Positions 8,378-17,750 of a stretch of 64,000 nucleotides of DNA are shown piece by piece (position 1 is the stretch's first letter; every line of letters starts with the position of its first letter). Source of the DNA: Polycladomyces abyssicola (GTDB lineage Bacteria > Bacillota > Bacilli > Thermoactinomycetales > JIR-001); the NCBI RefSeq assembly GCF_018326425.1, contig NZ_AP024601.1, positions 2,406,001-2,470,000 on the forward strand, in the 5' to 3' direction. Below the pieces are notes generated by a model, which was given only the letters and a program-made list of their open reading frames with translations, did no database searches and was not told the origin of the DNA. The position numbers and the translations under genes were made by a program.

Positions 8378-9631
8378 TTAAACCAACTTCACTTTAGCAA
8401 ATTTGCGTTTTCCCACCTGTACCACCATTCCATCCTCAACAGGAAGATGCTGATCGACATCCGTCACTTTTTCTTGGTTGACGCGAACCGCCCCCTGCTG
8501 GATCATCCGACGCGCTTCGCCATTAGACGAAACCAACTTCAAGGTGGACAGCAGTTGCACCACCCACATCTTGCCGTCTTGAAGTTGACCCGCCGCGATC
8601 GTCACTTCCGGGATATCTTCCGGCAGGGCATTTTGCTGAAACACTTGGCGGAAATGGCGTTCAGCCTCGTCAGCGGCCTCCCGTCCGTGATACATGCGCA
8701 CCAGGGTATGAGCCAGCTTCATTTTGGCGTCCCGTGGATGAATGGTCCCGTCGGCCAGCCCTTTTTTCAGCTTCTCCAACTCTTCGTTGGACAGATCGGT
8801 CGCCAGCTCAAAGTATTTCACCATCAATTCGTCCGGGATGGACATGGCTTTTCCGTAAATCTCCTGCGGCGGTTCCTGGATGCCGATGTAGTTGCCCAAG
8901 CTTTTGCTCATCTTTTTGACGCCGTCCAACCCCTCCAACAGCGGCATCATCATGATGACCTGTTCGGGCAGACCGTATTCGCGTTGGAGTTGGCGACCCA
9001 TCAGCAGGTTGAACTTTTGGTCCGTTCCTCCCAGTTCAATATCGCTTTTCAGTGCGACTGAATCATAGCCCTGCATCAACGGATAGAAAAATTCATGCAC
9101 ACTGATCGCCTGGCCGCTGTGATACCGCTTAGAGAAATCGTCCCGCTCCAGCATCCGGGCGACTGTGCATTTGGCGGCCAGTTCGGCTACTTCAGCAAAT
9201 GTCATCGGCGACAGCCACGTACTGTTGAAATGGATTTCCGTTTTGGATTGATCCAGCACCTTGAACAACTGGTCGGTGTAGGTTCGGGCGTTTGCCTTCA
9301 CCTCTTCTTCCGACAACTGACGACGGGTCTCCGATTTTCCCGTCGGATCGCCGATCCGACCCGTAAAATCGCCGATCACCAATTGGACGACGTGCCCCAG
9401 TTCTTGGAACTGGCGCAGTTTGTGCAATACCACCGTATGACCGATGTGGATATCCGGCGCGGTGGGATCCAATCCCAATTTCACCTTGAGCGGCCGGTTG
9501 GTTTCAATGGAGTGACGCAGTTTTTCCTTCAATTCTTCCTCCGGGATGATCTCGGCCACACCGCGGCGGATGACAGCCAACTGCCGCTCGATCTCCCGTT
9601 GAACTTCCGGTTTGATCTCCGTCGTGCTCAT
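8378..9631 (-). CDS. tyrS: Tyrosyl-tRNA synthetase
   Basis: 417 residues. It charges tRNA-Tyr. The class I signatures are PDIHIGHT (HIGH-type, near residue 44) and KMSKSLGN (near residue 225). The C-terminal S4-like RNA-binding domain is visible as [19 protein letters not shown]. The HIHIGH-like variant and the spacing resemble the TyrZ class of Bacillus rather than TyrS proper. The ATG at 9631 is chosen because AAGGAAGGG precedes it by about 6 nt; in-frame starts lie 6 and 27 bp earlier. It is expressed from a tyrosine T-box leader, and in Bacillus it also neighbours rpsD and acsA. Confidence 0.96.
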   Translation of the reverse strand: MSTTEIKPEVQREIERQLAVIRRGVAEIIPEEELKEKLRHSIETNRPLKVKLGLDPTAPDIHIGHTVVLHKLRQFQELGHVVQLVIGDFTGRIGDPTGKSETRRQLSEEEVKANARTYTDQLFKVLDQSKTEIHFNSTWLSPMTFAEVAELAAKCTVARMLERDDFSKRYHSGQAISVHEFFYPLMQGYDSVALKSDIELGGTDQKFNLLMGRQLQREYGLPEQVIMMMPLLEGLDGVKKMSKSLGNYIGIQEPPQEIYGKAMSIPDELMVKYFELATDLSNEELEKLKKGLADGTIHPRDAKMKLAHTLVRMYHGREAADEAERHFRQVFQQNALPEDIPEVTIAAGQLQDGKMWVVQLLSTLKLVSSNGEARRMIQQGAVRVNQEKVTDVDQHLPVEDGMVVQVGKRKFAKVKLV

Positions 9632-9659
9632 TTCCATCCCTTCCTTCTTCGTTAACATA

Positions 9660-9945
9660 AAAAAACCCCATCCTCAAGGGACGAGGTTCACCCGCGGTAC
9701 CACCCTTTTTGAAAGCAATGCTGCTTTCCGCTCGTTCGGATAACGGGTAAGTCACCCCCGTCGCACGAAGCCTGGACCTGTCTGGTCAATCCCCTTTTTC
9801 CGAATGACCATAAACAGTCCAATCGGCCTCATGCGAAGCTCCCAGGTGTAATTCGCACGGCGGGAACCACTGGTTCACACCAACCACCAGCTCTCTGTAG
9901 GGTCCGATCCGCCGGCTACTCGTCCTGTTCATCACTGCTCTCTGA
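9660..9945 (-). promoter_or_regulatory. Tyrosine T-box leader with terminator
   Basis: Read on the minus strand, it has a T-box sequence AAGGGTGGTACCGCG (complement of 9692-9706) followed by an intrinsic terminator, CCTCGTCC/GGATGGGG (about 9664-9684) with a run of T. Upstream in the stem I region GAATTACACC presents UAC (complement of 9848-9850), a tyrosine codon, as the specifier. Uncharged tRNA-Tyr should stabilise the antiterminator and switch tyrS on. Confidence 0.92.
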
Positions 9946-10009
9946 TGGACGCGTCGCAAATTGACGCGATTTTGTCGAAGATTTCAATGATCCTCCCAAA
10001 CAATGCCTG

Positions 10010-10018
10010 TGATATAAT
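10010..10018 (+). promoter_or_regulatory. Extended -10 promoter of the PBP gene
   Basis: TGATATAAT (TG-N-TATAAT) ends at 10018. No good -35 hexamer is seen at 17 bp. It lies 30 bp before the PBP start codon. Confidence 0.5.
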
Positions 10019-10048
10019 ATTACCGTTAAACGAGGAGGGTATCAAGCG

Positions 10049-12130
10049 ATGGAACACCGTGATTCACCTTCATCCCCGGCGGCAAAAAAACAGTCGCTGG
10101 GTTTCCGGATTTTCAAAGGCTTTCTCTATTCTTTATTCTTCGCTGTGATCCTGATACTCACGTTGTCGATTGGTGCCGCAGGTGTCGTTGCGGGTTACGT
10201 CGCTTCGCTGGTCAAAGATCAGCCAGTGCTGAGCAAGGCCGACTTTGAGAAGAAATTAACGGGATGGTCTCAAAACAGCCAAGCGTTTTTCCGTGACGGG
10301 CAACTGATCGGCCAGCTCAGGGGGGACGAAAACCGGAAAATCGTGACTGCGGAGCAAGTGAGCCCCTATCTGATCAAGGCTTTCATCGCAACGGAAGATC
10401 AACAGTTCTACGAACATCACGGAGTGGTTCCCAAAGCCCTGTTTCGTGCGGCCCTGCAACAGGTGATGCATAGCTCGGTGACCACCGGCGGCAGCACGAT
10501 CACACAACAGGTCGTCAAGAACACCATCTTGCAAGACCAGTCGCAAACCCATGAACGCAAGGCGCGGGAAATCTTCATCGCGTTGCGCATGGAAAAGATG
10601 TTCAGCAAAAAGGACATTCTGAACGCGTATCTGAACAGCACATACTACGGAAAAGATCCCAACGGCCGCAATATGTTGGGAGTGGAAGCTGCGGCTAAGG
10701 GGATCTTTGACGTCAGCGCCAAAGATCTCAACTTGGCACAAGCCGCCTACATAGCAGGTATGGTCCAACGGCCCAACGCATACAACCCGTTTTTTGCCGA
10801 CGACGGTTCCACGCTGAAAGCCGGGAAAGAGCGCATGAAGGTCGTGCTGGACCGGATGCTGAAAACCCATAAGATCACCAAGCAGGAATACGACCAAGCG
10901 TTGGCGTTCAACCTGCAGGCCTCACTGGCCAAACCGAAACCCAGCGCCTATGAGAAGTACCGGTATGTAATGGACGCGGTCGAAAAACAAGCGGCTGAAG
11001 CCCTTATGAAAGTAGATGGTCTGGATCCGGCTCAGCTGAGAAAGCAGGGCAAGTATTGGGCTACGATGGAAGAATACCGGAAACGGGTGCTAACGGGCGG
11101 ATACCATATCGAAACGACCCTTGACAAAAATCTGTTGGATACGATGGAACAAACCACCAATCGGATTAAGTTCGCTCCTCCGGCCAACATCCGGGTGAAA
11201 GTGGGGCCCAAAGGCAACCGCAAATGGGTGGTGAAAAAGAACCAACTGCAACAGGTCGGCGCCACGTTGATCGATGTAAAAACGGGGGCGTTGCTGGCAT
11301 TCGTCGGCGGACGGGAGACCAAAGTGAATCACGCGCTGGACTATCCGCGCCAACCCGGATCTACGATAAAACCCTTGCTGGATTACGGACCGGCGCTCGA
11401 TCTCGGTCTGATCACACCGGAAACGAAGATCAAGGACGAAGAGCTGAAAGCAGCGGACGGTACGGGTAAAACCTATAAAAATGCCAACAAAAAATATGCA
11501 GGAGACGTGACGGCCCGCGAAGCATTGGCCAAATCGCTCAACATCCCGGCCATCAAGGTGTTCCGGATGGTAGGTAAGGAACGTGCCTTCAGCTACCTGG
11601 AGAAAATGGGCTTCCGATTCCATCCGTACGACGGGGAAGCTTCCGCCATCGGCGGACTTACCTACGGCTTCACGGTTCAGCGGATGACTGCCGGATATGC
11701 GGCCTTAGCCAATCATGGTCAATTCAACGAGCCGTACATGATTCAGAAAATCATCGATTCCTCCGGGAAAGTGGTGTATGAACACAAACAGAAACCTGTA
11801 CAGGTTTACTCTCCGAATGCCGCATACACCACTACTGACATGTTGCGCGATGTGATCAAAAACGGCACAGGAAAACTGATCGGTCAACGGATCCGCGGTT
11901 ACGACATCGCGGGCAAATCGGGAACCACGCAAAATCAATACGACGTGTGGTTCATCGGTTATTCCCCCCGCGTGGCGTTGGGCGTATGGGTCGGATACGA
12001 CTACAACAAAAAGATGTACAACGATACCGTTGCGAAGGAAGCATGGGCCACTTATTTCAAGGCGATCATGCAGTCTGACCCCAATCTTCAACCTAAGGGC
12101 GAACGTTTCGTCGCCCTGGGTGTGCAATAA
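10049..12130 (+). CDS. Class A penicillin-binding protein (transglycosylase/transpeptidase)
   Basis: 693 residues. It polymerises and cross-links peptidoglycan at the outer membrane face. A cytoplasmic tail is followed by one membrane helix (about residues 23-50). The GT51 domain carries AFIATEDQQFYEHHGV with the catalytic Glu, GGSTITQQVVKN and the NSTYYG motif. The transpeptidase domain has STIK (within PGSTIKP), KSLN (SxN) and KSGT. GAGGAGGG lies 9 nt before the ATG. It resembles PbpG/Pbp2d- or PonA-type Bacillus enzymes, but which paralogue cannot be decided. It interrupts the tyrS-acsA neighbourhood relative to B. subtilis. Confidence 0.93.
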   Translation: MEHRDSPSSPAAKKQSLGFRIFKGFLYSLFFAVILILTLSIGAAGVVAGYVASLVKDQPVLSKADFEKKLTGWSQNSQAFFRDGQLIGQLRGDENRKIVTAEQVSPYLIKAFIATEDQQFYEHHGVVPKALFRAALQQVMHSSVTTGGSTITQQVVKNTILQDQSQTHERKAREIFIALRMEKMFSKKDILNAYLNSTYYGKDPNGRNMLGVEAAAKGIFDVSAKDLNLAQAAYIAGMVQRPNAYNPFFADDGSTLKAGKERMKVVLDRMLKTHKITKQEYDQALAFNLQASLAKPKPSAYEKYRYVMDAVEKQAAEALMKVDGLDPAQLRKQGKYWATMEEYRKRVLTGGYHIETTLDKNLLDTMEQTTNRIKFAPPANIRVKVGPKGNRKWVVKKNQLQQVGATLIDVKTGALLAFVGGRETKVNHALDYPRQPGSTIKPLLDYGPALDLGLITPETKIKDEELKAADGTGKTYKNANKKYAGDVTAREALAKSLNIPAIKVFRMVGKERAFSYLEKMGFRFHPYDGEASAIGGLTYGFTVQRMTAGYAALANHGQFNEPYMIQKIIDSSGKVVYEHKQKPVQVYSPNAAYTTTDMLRDVIKNGTGKLIGQRIRGYDIAGKSGTTQNQYDVWFIGYSPRVALGVWVGYDYNKKMYNDTVAKEAWATYFKAIMQSDPNLQPKGERFVALGVQ

Positions 12131-12322
12131 TGTCGAAATATGCTAAATATACAGCAAACTGGTATGGGCTCCATCGCCACGGATGATCAAATGAGAACGT
12201 GTCTGTTACATGCATTCTGATGCTGGTGAGAATCACTATGCTCAAATGTCAGTCAACCTGCAAAAAACTACTCTTCTTACGCCATTACCAGACATGCTCG
12301 GCACGGTGTTCCTCGTTACTAT

Positions 12323-12357
12323 CAAAAAACCCCCGGGTATAAACCCGGGGGTTTTTC
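12323..12357. terminator. Bidirectional terminator between PBP and acsA
   Basis: ACCCCCGGGT, 4-nt loop, ACCCGGGGGT flanked by A-runs on the left and T-runs on the right. It can serve both convergent genes. The 238 bp between the two genes hold no other feature. Confidence 0.85.
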
Positions 12358-12368
12358 TGCTTCTACTC

Positions 12369-14096
12369 TTAATCTTCCATCGTTGACAAGTCGCCGGTAG
12401 GTAATCCCAACTCCCAAGCTTTGAGTACACGCCGCATGATTTTTCCGCTGCGCGTTTTGGGCAGTTTGTCCTTGAATTCGATTTCGCGCGGGGCTGCGTG
12501 AGCCGCCAGTTTCTCCTTTACATGCTTCCGGATCTCCTCTTTCAGCTCTTCGGACGGCTGATATCCCGACCGGAGTGCCACAAACGCCTTGATGATCTGT
12601 CCCCGGACGGGATCCGGTTTGCCGATGACGCCCGCCTCCGCCACCGCTGGGTGCTCCACCAGTTTGCTTTCCACTTCGAACGGTCCCACATTTTTTCCGC
12701 CGGTGACGATCACGTCATCCAACCGTCCCTGGAACCAGAAGTACCCCTCTTCATCCATATAGGCGGAGTCACCTGAGATGTACCATCCCGGAATGCGGAA
12801 ATACTCTTGGTATTTCTCAGGGTTTTTCCATATGGCACGCATCATGGACGGCCAAGGTGTGCGGATGGCCAGGTTACCCATTTGGTAGGGCGGCAGTTCG
12901 TTACCCTCGTCGTCGATGATCGCCGCCTTCACACCGGGAATCGGTCGTCCCATCGAGCCGGGCTTGATCTCCATGGACGGGTAGTTGGCAATCAGAATGG
13001 CGCCGGTCTCGGTCATCCACCACGTGTCATGGATACGTTGATTGTACACCTTCATTCCCCAACGGATCACTTCCGGGTTGAGCGGCTCACCCACGCTTAA
13101 TACATGGCGCAGGGAAGAGAGGTCGTATTTTTTTACCACATCATCCCCCGCCGCCATTAACATGCGGAAAGCCGTCGGTGCACTGTACCAGACGGTGACC
13201 TTGTACTTTTCAATGGTTTGGTACCAATCGTCCGGGCTAAATCGTCCGCCGCGCACCACATTGGTGACCCCGTTGAGCCACGGCGCGAAGATACCGTAGG
13301 AAGTGCCCGTCACCCAACCGGGGTCCGCCGTGCACCAATATACGTCGTCCTCCTTGAAGTCCAGCACCCACTTACCTGTCTGGTAATGCTGGATCATGGC
13401 ATTATGAACATGATACACTCCCTTGGGTTTCCCGGTCGACCCGGAAGTGTAGTGAATCAGCATTCCATCCTCGCGGTCCACCCACTCAATGTCCAATTCC
13501 GGTGAAGCATTCGCCATTTCCTTGTGAAAATCATAGTAGCCTTCCGGCAGTTCCCCCTGCGCACCCACCAGAATGATGTGCTTGAGTGCCGGCAACTCAT
13601 CCACCGGAACACGCGGCAACAAAGCGGGAGTCGTTACCAAGGCGACCGCTTCGCTGTTTTCCAGCCGATCGCGAACAGCCGCTTCCATAAACGCTTCAAA
13701 CAACGGGCCCACGATGGCCCCGATTTTGATCGCTCCAAAAAAGCTGAAATATAATTCCGGAGTGCGGGGCATGAAAATAAAGACACGATCCCCTTTTTGG
13801 ATACCGATTTTACGGAGTACATTTCCAAAACGGTTGGATTTCTCTTTCATCTCAGCAAAGGTATAGCGTTCCTCTCGGTTGGGATCGCTGTAGATCAGAG
13901 CCAGTTTGTTTTTTCTTTCTTCCGACTCGGCGTGACGATCAATCGCTTCGTATGCGGCGTTCACCTTACCTGTCTCGTACCAGGAAAAAGCCTTTTCTGC
14001 TTCCTTCCAATCAAATTCGCGAGCGGTCTTTTCGTAGTCCGGCAGGTTGGCTTCCTTCACGGTCACAGCCAAGCGTTCCGTCTCCATCATTTTCAT
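12369..14096 (-). CDS. acsA: Acetyl-CoA synthetase
   Basis: 575 residues. It activates acetate to acetyl-CoA with ATP through acetyl-AMP. ANL-superfamily motifs include HYTSGSTGKPKG (P-loop-like A3, near residue 230), WWMTETG (A5), YISGDSAYMDEEGYFWFQGR (A7/A8) and the C-terminal KTRSGKIMRR, whose Lys is the site of reversible acetylation in this family. The ATG at 14096 has AAGGAGGGC upstream; a longer in-frame reading would run through the CRE. It is shorter than proteobacterial Acs and matches the Bacillus AcsA size. Neighbours tyrS and ccpA fit Bacillus order, but acuABC is absent here. Confidence 0.95.
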   Translation of the reverse strand: MKMMETERLAVTVKEANLPDYEKTAREFDWKEAEKAFSWYETGKVNAAYEAIDRHAESEERKNKLALIYSDPNREERYTFAEMKEKSNRFGNVLRKIGIQKGDRVFIFMPRTPELYFSFFGAIKIGAIVGPLFEAFMEAAVRDRLENSEAVALVTTPALLPRVPVDELPALKHIILVGAQGELPEGYYDFHKEMANASPELDIEWVDREDGMLIHYTSGSTGKPKGVYHVHNAMIQHYQTGKWVLDFKEDDVYWCTADPGWVTGTSYGIFAPWLNGVTNVVRGGRFSPDDWYQTIEKYKVTVWYSAPTAFRMLMAAGDDVVKKYDLSSLRHVLSVGEPLNPEVIRWGMKVYNQRIHDTWWMTETGAILIANYPSMEIKPGSMGRPIPGVKAAIIDDEGNELPPYQMGNLAIRTPWPSMMRAIWKNPEKYQEYFRIPGWYISGDSAYMDEEGYFWFQGRLDDVIVTGGKNVGPFEVESKLVEHPAVAEAGVIGKPDPVRGQIIKAFVALRSGYQPSEELKEEIRKHVKEKLAAHAAPREIEFKDKLPKTRSGKIMRRVLKAWELGLPTGDLSTMED

Positions 14097-14126
14097 TTTC
14101 TGCCCTCCTTGTTTCGTCGACCCTCG

Positions 14127-14140
14127 TGAAAACGCCTTCA
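14127..14140 (-). promoter_or_regulatory. CcpA operator (CRE) in the acsA leader
   Basis: TGAAAACGCCTTCA matches TGWAANCGNTNWCA at 13 of 14 positions. It lies between the acsA promoter and start codon, where bound CcpA would block elongation. In B. subtilis acsA is CcpA-repressed. Confidence 0.75.
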
Positions 14141-14149
14141 TTATCCACT

Positions 14150-14177
14150 ATTATAACATAGATTGAAACATTCGCAA
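14150..14177 (-). promoter_or_regulatory. acsA promoter
   Basis: On the minus strand TTGCGA (complement of 14172-14177), 16 bp, TATAAT (complement of 14150-14155). Confidence 0.65.
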
Positions 14178-14191
14178 TTTATATGACACAA

Positions 14192-14223
14192 CAACCGCCG
14201 ACCTTCCATTTGGCAGGCGGTTG
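14192..14223 (-). terminator. Hairpin downstream of mtnN
   Basis: CAACCGCC (14192-14199) pairs with GGCGGTTG (14216-14223); on the minus strand it is followed by TTGTGTCATATAAATT. It is a weak terminator candidate for the mtnN transcript. The surrounding 14160-14426 interval contains no gene that can be supported. Confidence 0.45.
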
Positions 14224-14426
14224 CGACAATTGTCCTCTGATATCATTCATCGCAACGATGCTTTTCATTCTTTTCGAAATAGTGCCTGATTAAGTGAAAA
14301 ACCGTCTTCCGCCCTCTGCTCCACATCCTTACGTTGAAGCCGTTCGGCAGAAAGACGGCTTTCGCTCGTGTACCAGTTTGTCAACAGGTTCTCTCTTGGG
14401 CCGGCAGTTCCATTTCCGGATACATT

Positions 14427-15125
14427 CTATCCGTTCCACCGGTTTAACATCTCCCGCACGATTGCGCAGGATCGTTCAGCGGCCAGCTTCGTAAATTCGG
14501 CAAAGTTAACGTTGGCCGAATGATCCGCCCTGTCAGACATGGAGCGGATCACGACGTACGGAACTCGGTTCGCGTAGCAAACGTGGGCCACAGCGGCCCC
14601 TTCCATCTCCACGCAGACGCCCTCCCATTTTTCTCGCAGTTCGGCCACTTTTTCCGAGCTGGAGATGAATTGATCACCGGACAACACTTTTCCTTTCACC
14701 GTTTTGACATCCGCCGCTTGCTGGGCCGCCTCCTCAGCCAACCGTATCAAACGTTCATCGGCGGGAAAGACCGAGACCGCCTGGAACGGGATTTGACCGG
14801 GAGCGAAACCCAAAGCCGTAACATCCATATCATGTTGTTGACATGACGTGGAAATCACCAGATCCCCGATGTCCAGATCCGGGTGCAATGCCCCCGCCAC
14901 ACCGGTAAACACGATCGCCTTTACGTTGAATCGGTCGATCAGGATTTGCGTGCAGATCGCCGCATTCACTTTGCCCACACCGGACTTGCACACTACGGCG
15001 TCCGTACCGGCCAACCGACCCCGGTGATAACGGATGCCGGCGTGCTCCTCCACTTGTTCGGTTTCCATTTCCTCCAGAAACAGAGCGACTTCTTCCTCCA
15101 TCGCCCCGATTACACCGATTGTCAA
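14427..15125 (-). CDS. mtnN: 5'-methylthioadenosine/S-adenosylhomocysteine nucleosidase
   Basis: 232 residues. It hydrolyses MTA, SAH and 5'-deoxyadenosine to adenine plus a thioribose or homocysteine conjugate, in methionine salvage and methyl-cycle detoxification. The N-terminus MTIGVIGAMEEEV, the central FTGVAGAL segment and VCVEMEGAAVAHVC (ligand Met-Glu) with the late MSDRAD motif (catalytic Asp) are diagnostic. A TTG start at 15125 is supported by GAGGAGAACG 8 nt upstream. It lies 28 bp downstream of ccpA on the same strand, so the two may be co-transcribed; that pairing is not seen in B. subtilis. Confidence 0.95.
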   Translation of the reverse strand: MTIGVIGAMEEEVALFLEEMETEQVEEHAGIRYHRGRLAGTDAVVCKSGVGKVNAAICTQILIDRFNVKAIVFTGVAGALHPDLDIGDLVISTSCQQHDMDVTALGFAPGQIPFQAVSVFPADERLIRLAEEAAQQAADVKTVKGKVLSGDQFISSSEKVAELREKWEGVCVEMEGAAVAHVCYANRVPYVVIRSMSDRADHSANVNFAEFTKLAAERSCAIVREMLNRWNG

Positions 15126-15153
15126 CGAACGTTCTCCTCTCTCCCGTTAATTT

Positions 15154-16179
15154 TCACAGCTCTTGTATCCGAGTGGAATCGCGCAACTCCAACCGATATT
15201 GCAATACTACCTGCGCACTCTCCACCGGCTCGTCGTTCATGTATTTGGTCAACAAGCGCATGGCCACAGCGCCGATGTCATACATCGGCACGGCCACCGT
15301 GCTTAACAACGGGCGCACTCGCGTGGCCAGCGGAATATCGTCGAATCCGATGATGGAGATGTCTTCCGGCACGGATCGACCGGCATCCTGCACCGCATGT
15401 AAAGCTCCGACGGCCATTTCATCACTGCAGGCAAATACGGCGGTAGGCGGTTGATCGGTTTCCAAGAGACTGTGCATCGCTTCCAATCCGGAACGGTAAC
15501 GATAGTCACCGATACGGACCAATTCCTCGTTGAAAGGCAATCCATTCTCTTCCAATGCTTGTTTGTAGCCCAAGTAACGGGAATAGCCGTTGACCGGATC
15601 AGTCAGCGGGCCGCCGATCAAGGCAATGCGTTCGTTACCCTCCCGGATCAGCGCCGTAGTTGCTTCCTTGGCGGCCTGTACCTGATCGATGACCACAGAC
15701 GGGCGGTCACCTACAGGATCTTGCGTTCCAGCCAATACGATGGGCACATGCGCTTCGGCAAAGACCTGTCGATGCTCGTCCGTCACTTCACCGCCGAGGA
15801 ACAGCAGCCCGTCCACCTGTTTCTCCAAAAACGTCTCGATCAGCTGTAATTCTTTGTCCTTTTTGTTGTCCGAGTTACTCAGGATGATATTGTAGTGATA
15901 CATGTTGGCGATATCCTCAATGCCCCGCGTTAACTCAGCAAAAAATGCATTGGAAATGTCGGGGATGATCACCCCCACAGTTGTCGTCCGTTTGCTGGCC
16001 AATCCCCGCGCGACTGCATTGGGCCGATATCCGAGATTGCGGATTGTTTCCAATACCTTTTTTCTTGTAGCGGGTTTCACATTGGGATTTCCATTGACCA
16101 CACGCGAAACCGTTGCCATGGATACACCGGCTTCCCGTGCCACATCATAAATGGTAACTGCTTCTCGTTTCTTCCCCAT
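15154..16179 (-). CDS. ccpA: Catabolite control protein A
   Basis: 341 residues of the LacI/GalR family. The N-terminal helix-turn-helix [20 protein letters not shown] and hinge [19 protein letters not shown] match CcpA closely. The C-terminal periplasmic-binding-like domain follows ([39 protein letters not shown]). CcpA with HPr-Ser46-P binds CRE sites to repress or activate carbon genes. The ATG at 16179 is used; GGAAG precedes it by 8 nt, and a GTG 15 bp upstream is the alternative. Two CRE-like sites occur in this window, at acsA and at the sugar operon. It lies next to aroA(G), as in Bacillus. Confidence 0.95.
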   Translation of the reverse strand: MGKKREAVTIYDVAREAGVSMATVSRVVNGNPNVKPATRKKVLETIRNLGYRPNAVARGLASKRTTTVGVIIPDISNAFFAELTRGIEDIANMYHYNIILSNSDNKKDKELQLIETFLEKQVDGLLFLGGEVTDEHRQVFAEAHVPIVLAGTQDPVGDRPSVVIDQVQAAKEATTALIREGNERIALIGGPLTDPVNGYSRYLGYKQALEENGLPFNEELVRIGDYRYRSGLEAMHSLLETDQPPTAVFACSDEMAVGALHAVQDAGRSVPEDISIIGFDDIPLATRVRPLLSTVAVPMYDIGAVAMRLLTKYMNDEPVESAQVVLQYRLELRDSTRIQEL

Positions 16180-16375
16180 TGTTATCTTCCACACCCAATT
16201 TACATTTTTTTCACGTTCCGTTATCCAACATCACCGCTGGGGAGCGGCTTCCTTTCAATGGAAACCGTCCCATTCATCGTGATGATCGTCCTCTATCTCA
16301 ATATCACATTTTACCACAGGATTTCACGTATTTTCATCGAGTCCCACCAGTTTCCTCATTAGCTTGTCCGGAAAT

Positions 16376-16410
16376 CAAAAAAAGAACCGGAGTCACCTCG
16401 GCTCTTTTTC
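16376..16410 (-). terminator. Terminator downstream of the 16417-17610 gene
   Basis: On the minus strand AAGAGCCGAG pairs imperfectly with CTCCGGTTCTT and is followed by a T-rich tail (TTTTTTTG). It separates this gene from ccpA. Confidence 0.75.
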
Positions 16411-16416
16411 TTTCCT

Positions 16417-17610
16417 TCAGGAGCCGGACAATTGCAGCACATACGGCAAGGTTTCCCCCGTCACACTCGTCCATGCTTGTGGAGTGCCGCGATTGATCCA
16501 TATCACCGGCATTTTGGGCGCCCACGCCTCAAACAGCGGACGGGCCGGTACCAAACGAGGGGTAAGCGTCGGCGTATCGGGATGTTTTTGTTTCCAATCC
16601 TCCAACAAAGCCATTGCATGGGATTCTGATGTGAACAAGTCGATCATAAGATGACCGCTGTCCTGTGTCAACGGCACCAATTCTCCTCGACTATCGACAA
16701 TCACCCAGACGGACTGTAATTCAGCCAATGCCCTGCACACTTCCCAACCATTGGCAATCCCTTGCCCCTGACGAATCGCCTGTTCCAACGCTTGTAATCC
16801 AGCTTGAGCGGAAGCGGCCGATTCTTCGGCTTGCGCGTCAGCAGACTGGGAAGCTGTGGGAGTAGCTGAAGGTGACGTGTTCGGTGACGGTGTTTGTTGC
16901 AACGGTGGCGTATCGTCGCTTTGTCGAATTAATGCCTCCATATGCCGGGCTTCCAGCATTACTTGTTCGGGATAACCAAACTGCAAAAATGGCGCCTCAG
17001 CCCCTACCTCCTGACAGCGCCGGGCAATCCGGGACCACGGAATAAACGTCGTCGTTCCACCGCATTGGCGGCTGATCTGCTCGCAATCTTCCTCCGTCGC
17101 ATACACCGCAACCGTGTATGTATCCTTGGCATATTCCACCAACAACATCTGTTCATCCCTTACCGGCACCCAGCCACCGCCTTTGCGACCCAATTGTGCC
17201 ACGGCATATTCCCTCCACAACCGTGCGGCCGTGGTACGGTCCAAAGTCATTCGGGTGGGATGTCCGGGATTCACCACAAAGCCGTCGTGACCGGCACGCA
17301 GCGTTTTGGGGACCAGTGTCCAAGCAGATTCCGCCATCAATCGGGGCGATCCCGGTGTTTGCAATCGGATCGCTTGCAAAGCTTCCGGATCCATCACCAA
17401 CACCAGTCGTTTGTTTTGCGGTGAGGGACCCGGTGCCAAGACGGGTTTTTCACTCCCCCCCTGTTCCGTTGCCAGCATCAGCGTACGCAAGGGGGTCCCG
17501 TTTTTTGCCAGATGGATAAACCAATCATCCTGCGTCATCCGTCCGGCCGAGACTTCATGCAACCACATCTGCTCATTCTGAACGGCCTGCATCCATTCGT
17601 GTTGACTCAC
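16417..17610 (-). CDS. Hypothetical protein with SseB-like segments
   Basis: 397 residues; not recognised with confidence. It starts at a GTG with AAAAAGGGGGCG upstream. The N-terminal third contains YEYAV-like and VLVMDPEALQAIRL segments. A Pro/Ser/Thr/Gln-rich linker (about residues 235-275) joins it to a C-terminal part with ELVPLTQ, LMIDLFTSESHAMALLEDW and RPLFEAWA, which recall SseB/enhanced-serine-sensitivity domains where a Phe-Thr-Ser strand is conserved. No signal peptide or membrane helix is seen, so it is probably cytosolic. It lies between aroA and ccpA with terminators on both sides. Function unknown; the SseB likeness is tentative. Confidence 0.7.
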   Translation of the reverse strand: MSQHEWMQAVQNEQMWLHEVSAGRMTQDDWFIHLAKNGTPLRTLMLATEQGGSEKPVLAPGPSPQNKRLVLVMDPEALQAIRLQTPGSPRLMAESAWTLVPKTLRAGHDGFVVNPGHPTRMTLDRTTAARLWREYAVAQLGRKGGGWVPVRDEQMLLVEYAKDTYTVAVYATEEDCEQISRQCGGTTTFIPWSRIARRCQEVGAEAPFLQFGYPEQVMLEARHMEALIRQSDDTPPLQQTPSPNTSPSATPTASQSADAQAEESAASAQAGLQALEQAIRQGQGIANGWEVCRALAELQSVWVIVDSRGELVPLTQDSGHLMIDLFTSESHAMALLEDWKQKHPDTPTLTPRLVPARPLFEAWAPKMPVIWINRGTPQAWTSVTGETLPYVLQLSGS

Positions 17611-17651
17611 CTGATTCGCCCCCTTTTTCCTTTTTAACCACATTGTAACGC

Positions 17652-17690
17652 AAAAAAGGGAGAAATGGAGACGGAAGCCCCATTTCTCCC
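17652..17690 (-). terminator. aroA terminator
   Basis: GGGAGAAATGG (17658-17668) pairs with CCATTTCTCCC (17680-17690); the minus-strand continuation is TTTTTTG. Confidence 0.85.
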
Positions 17691-17750
17691 CAAACTGTCG
17701 ATAATGTAGCTCTGGACTTCGGCCACCCTTCACAAACGGAAGTGATGATT

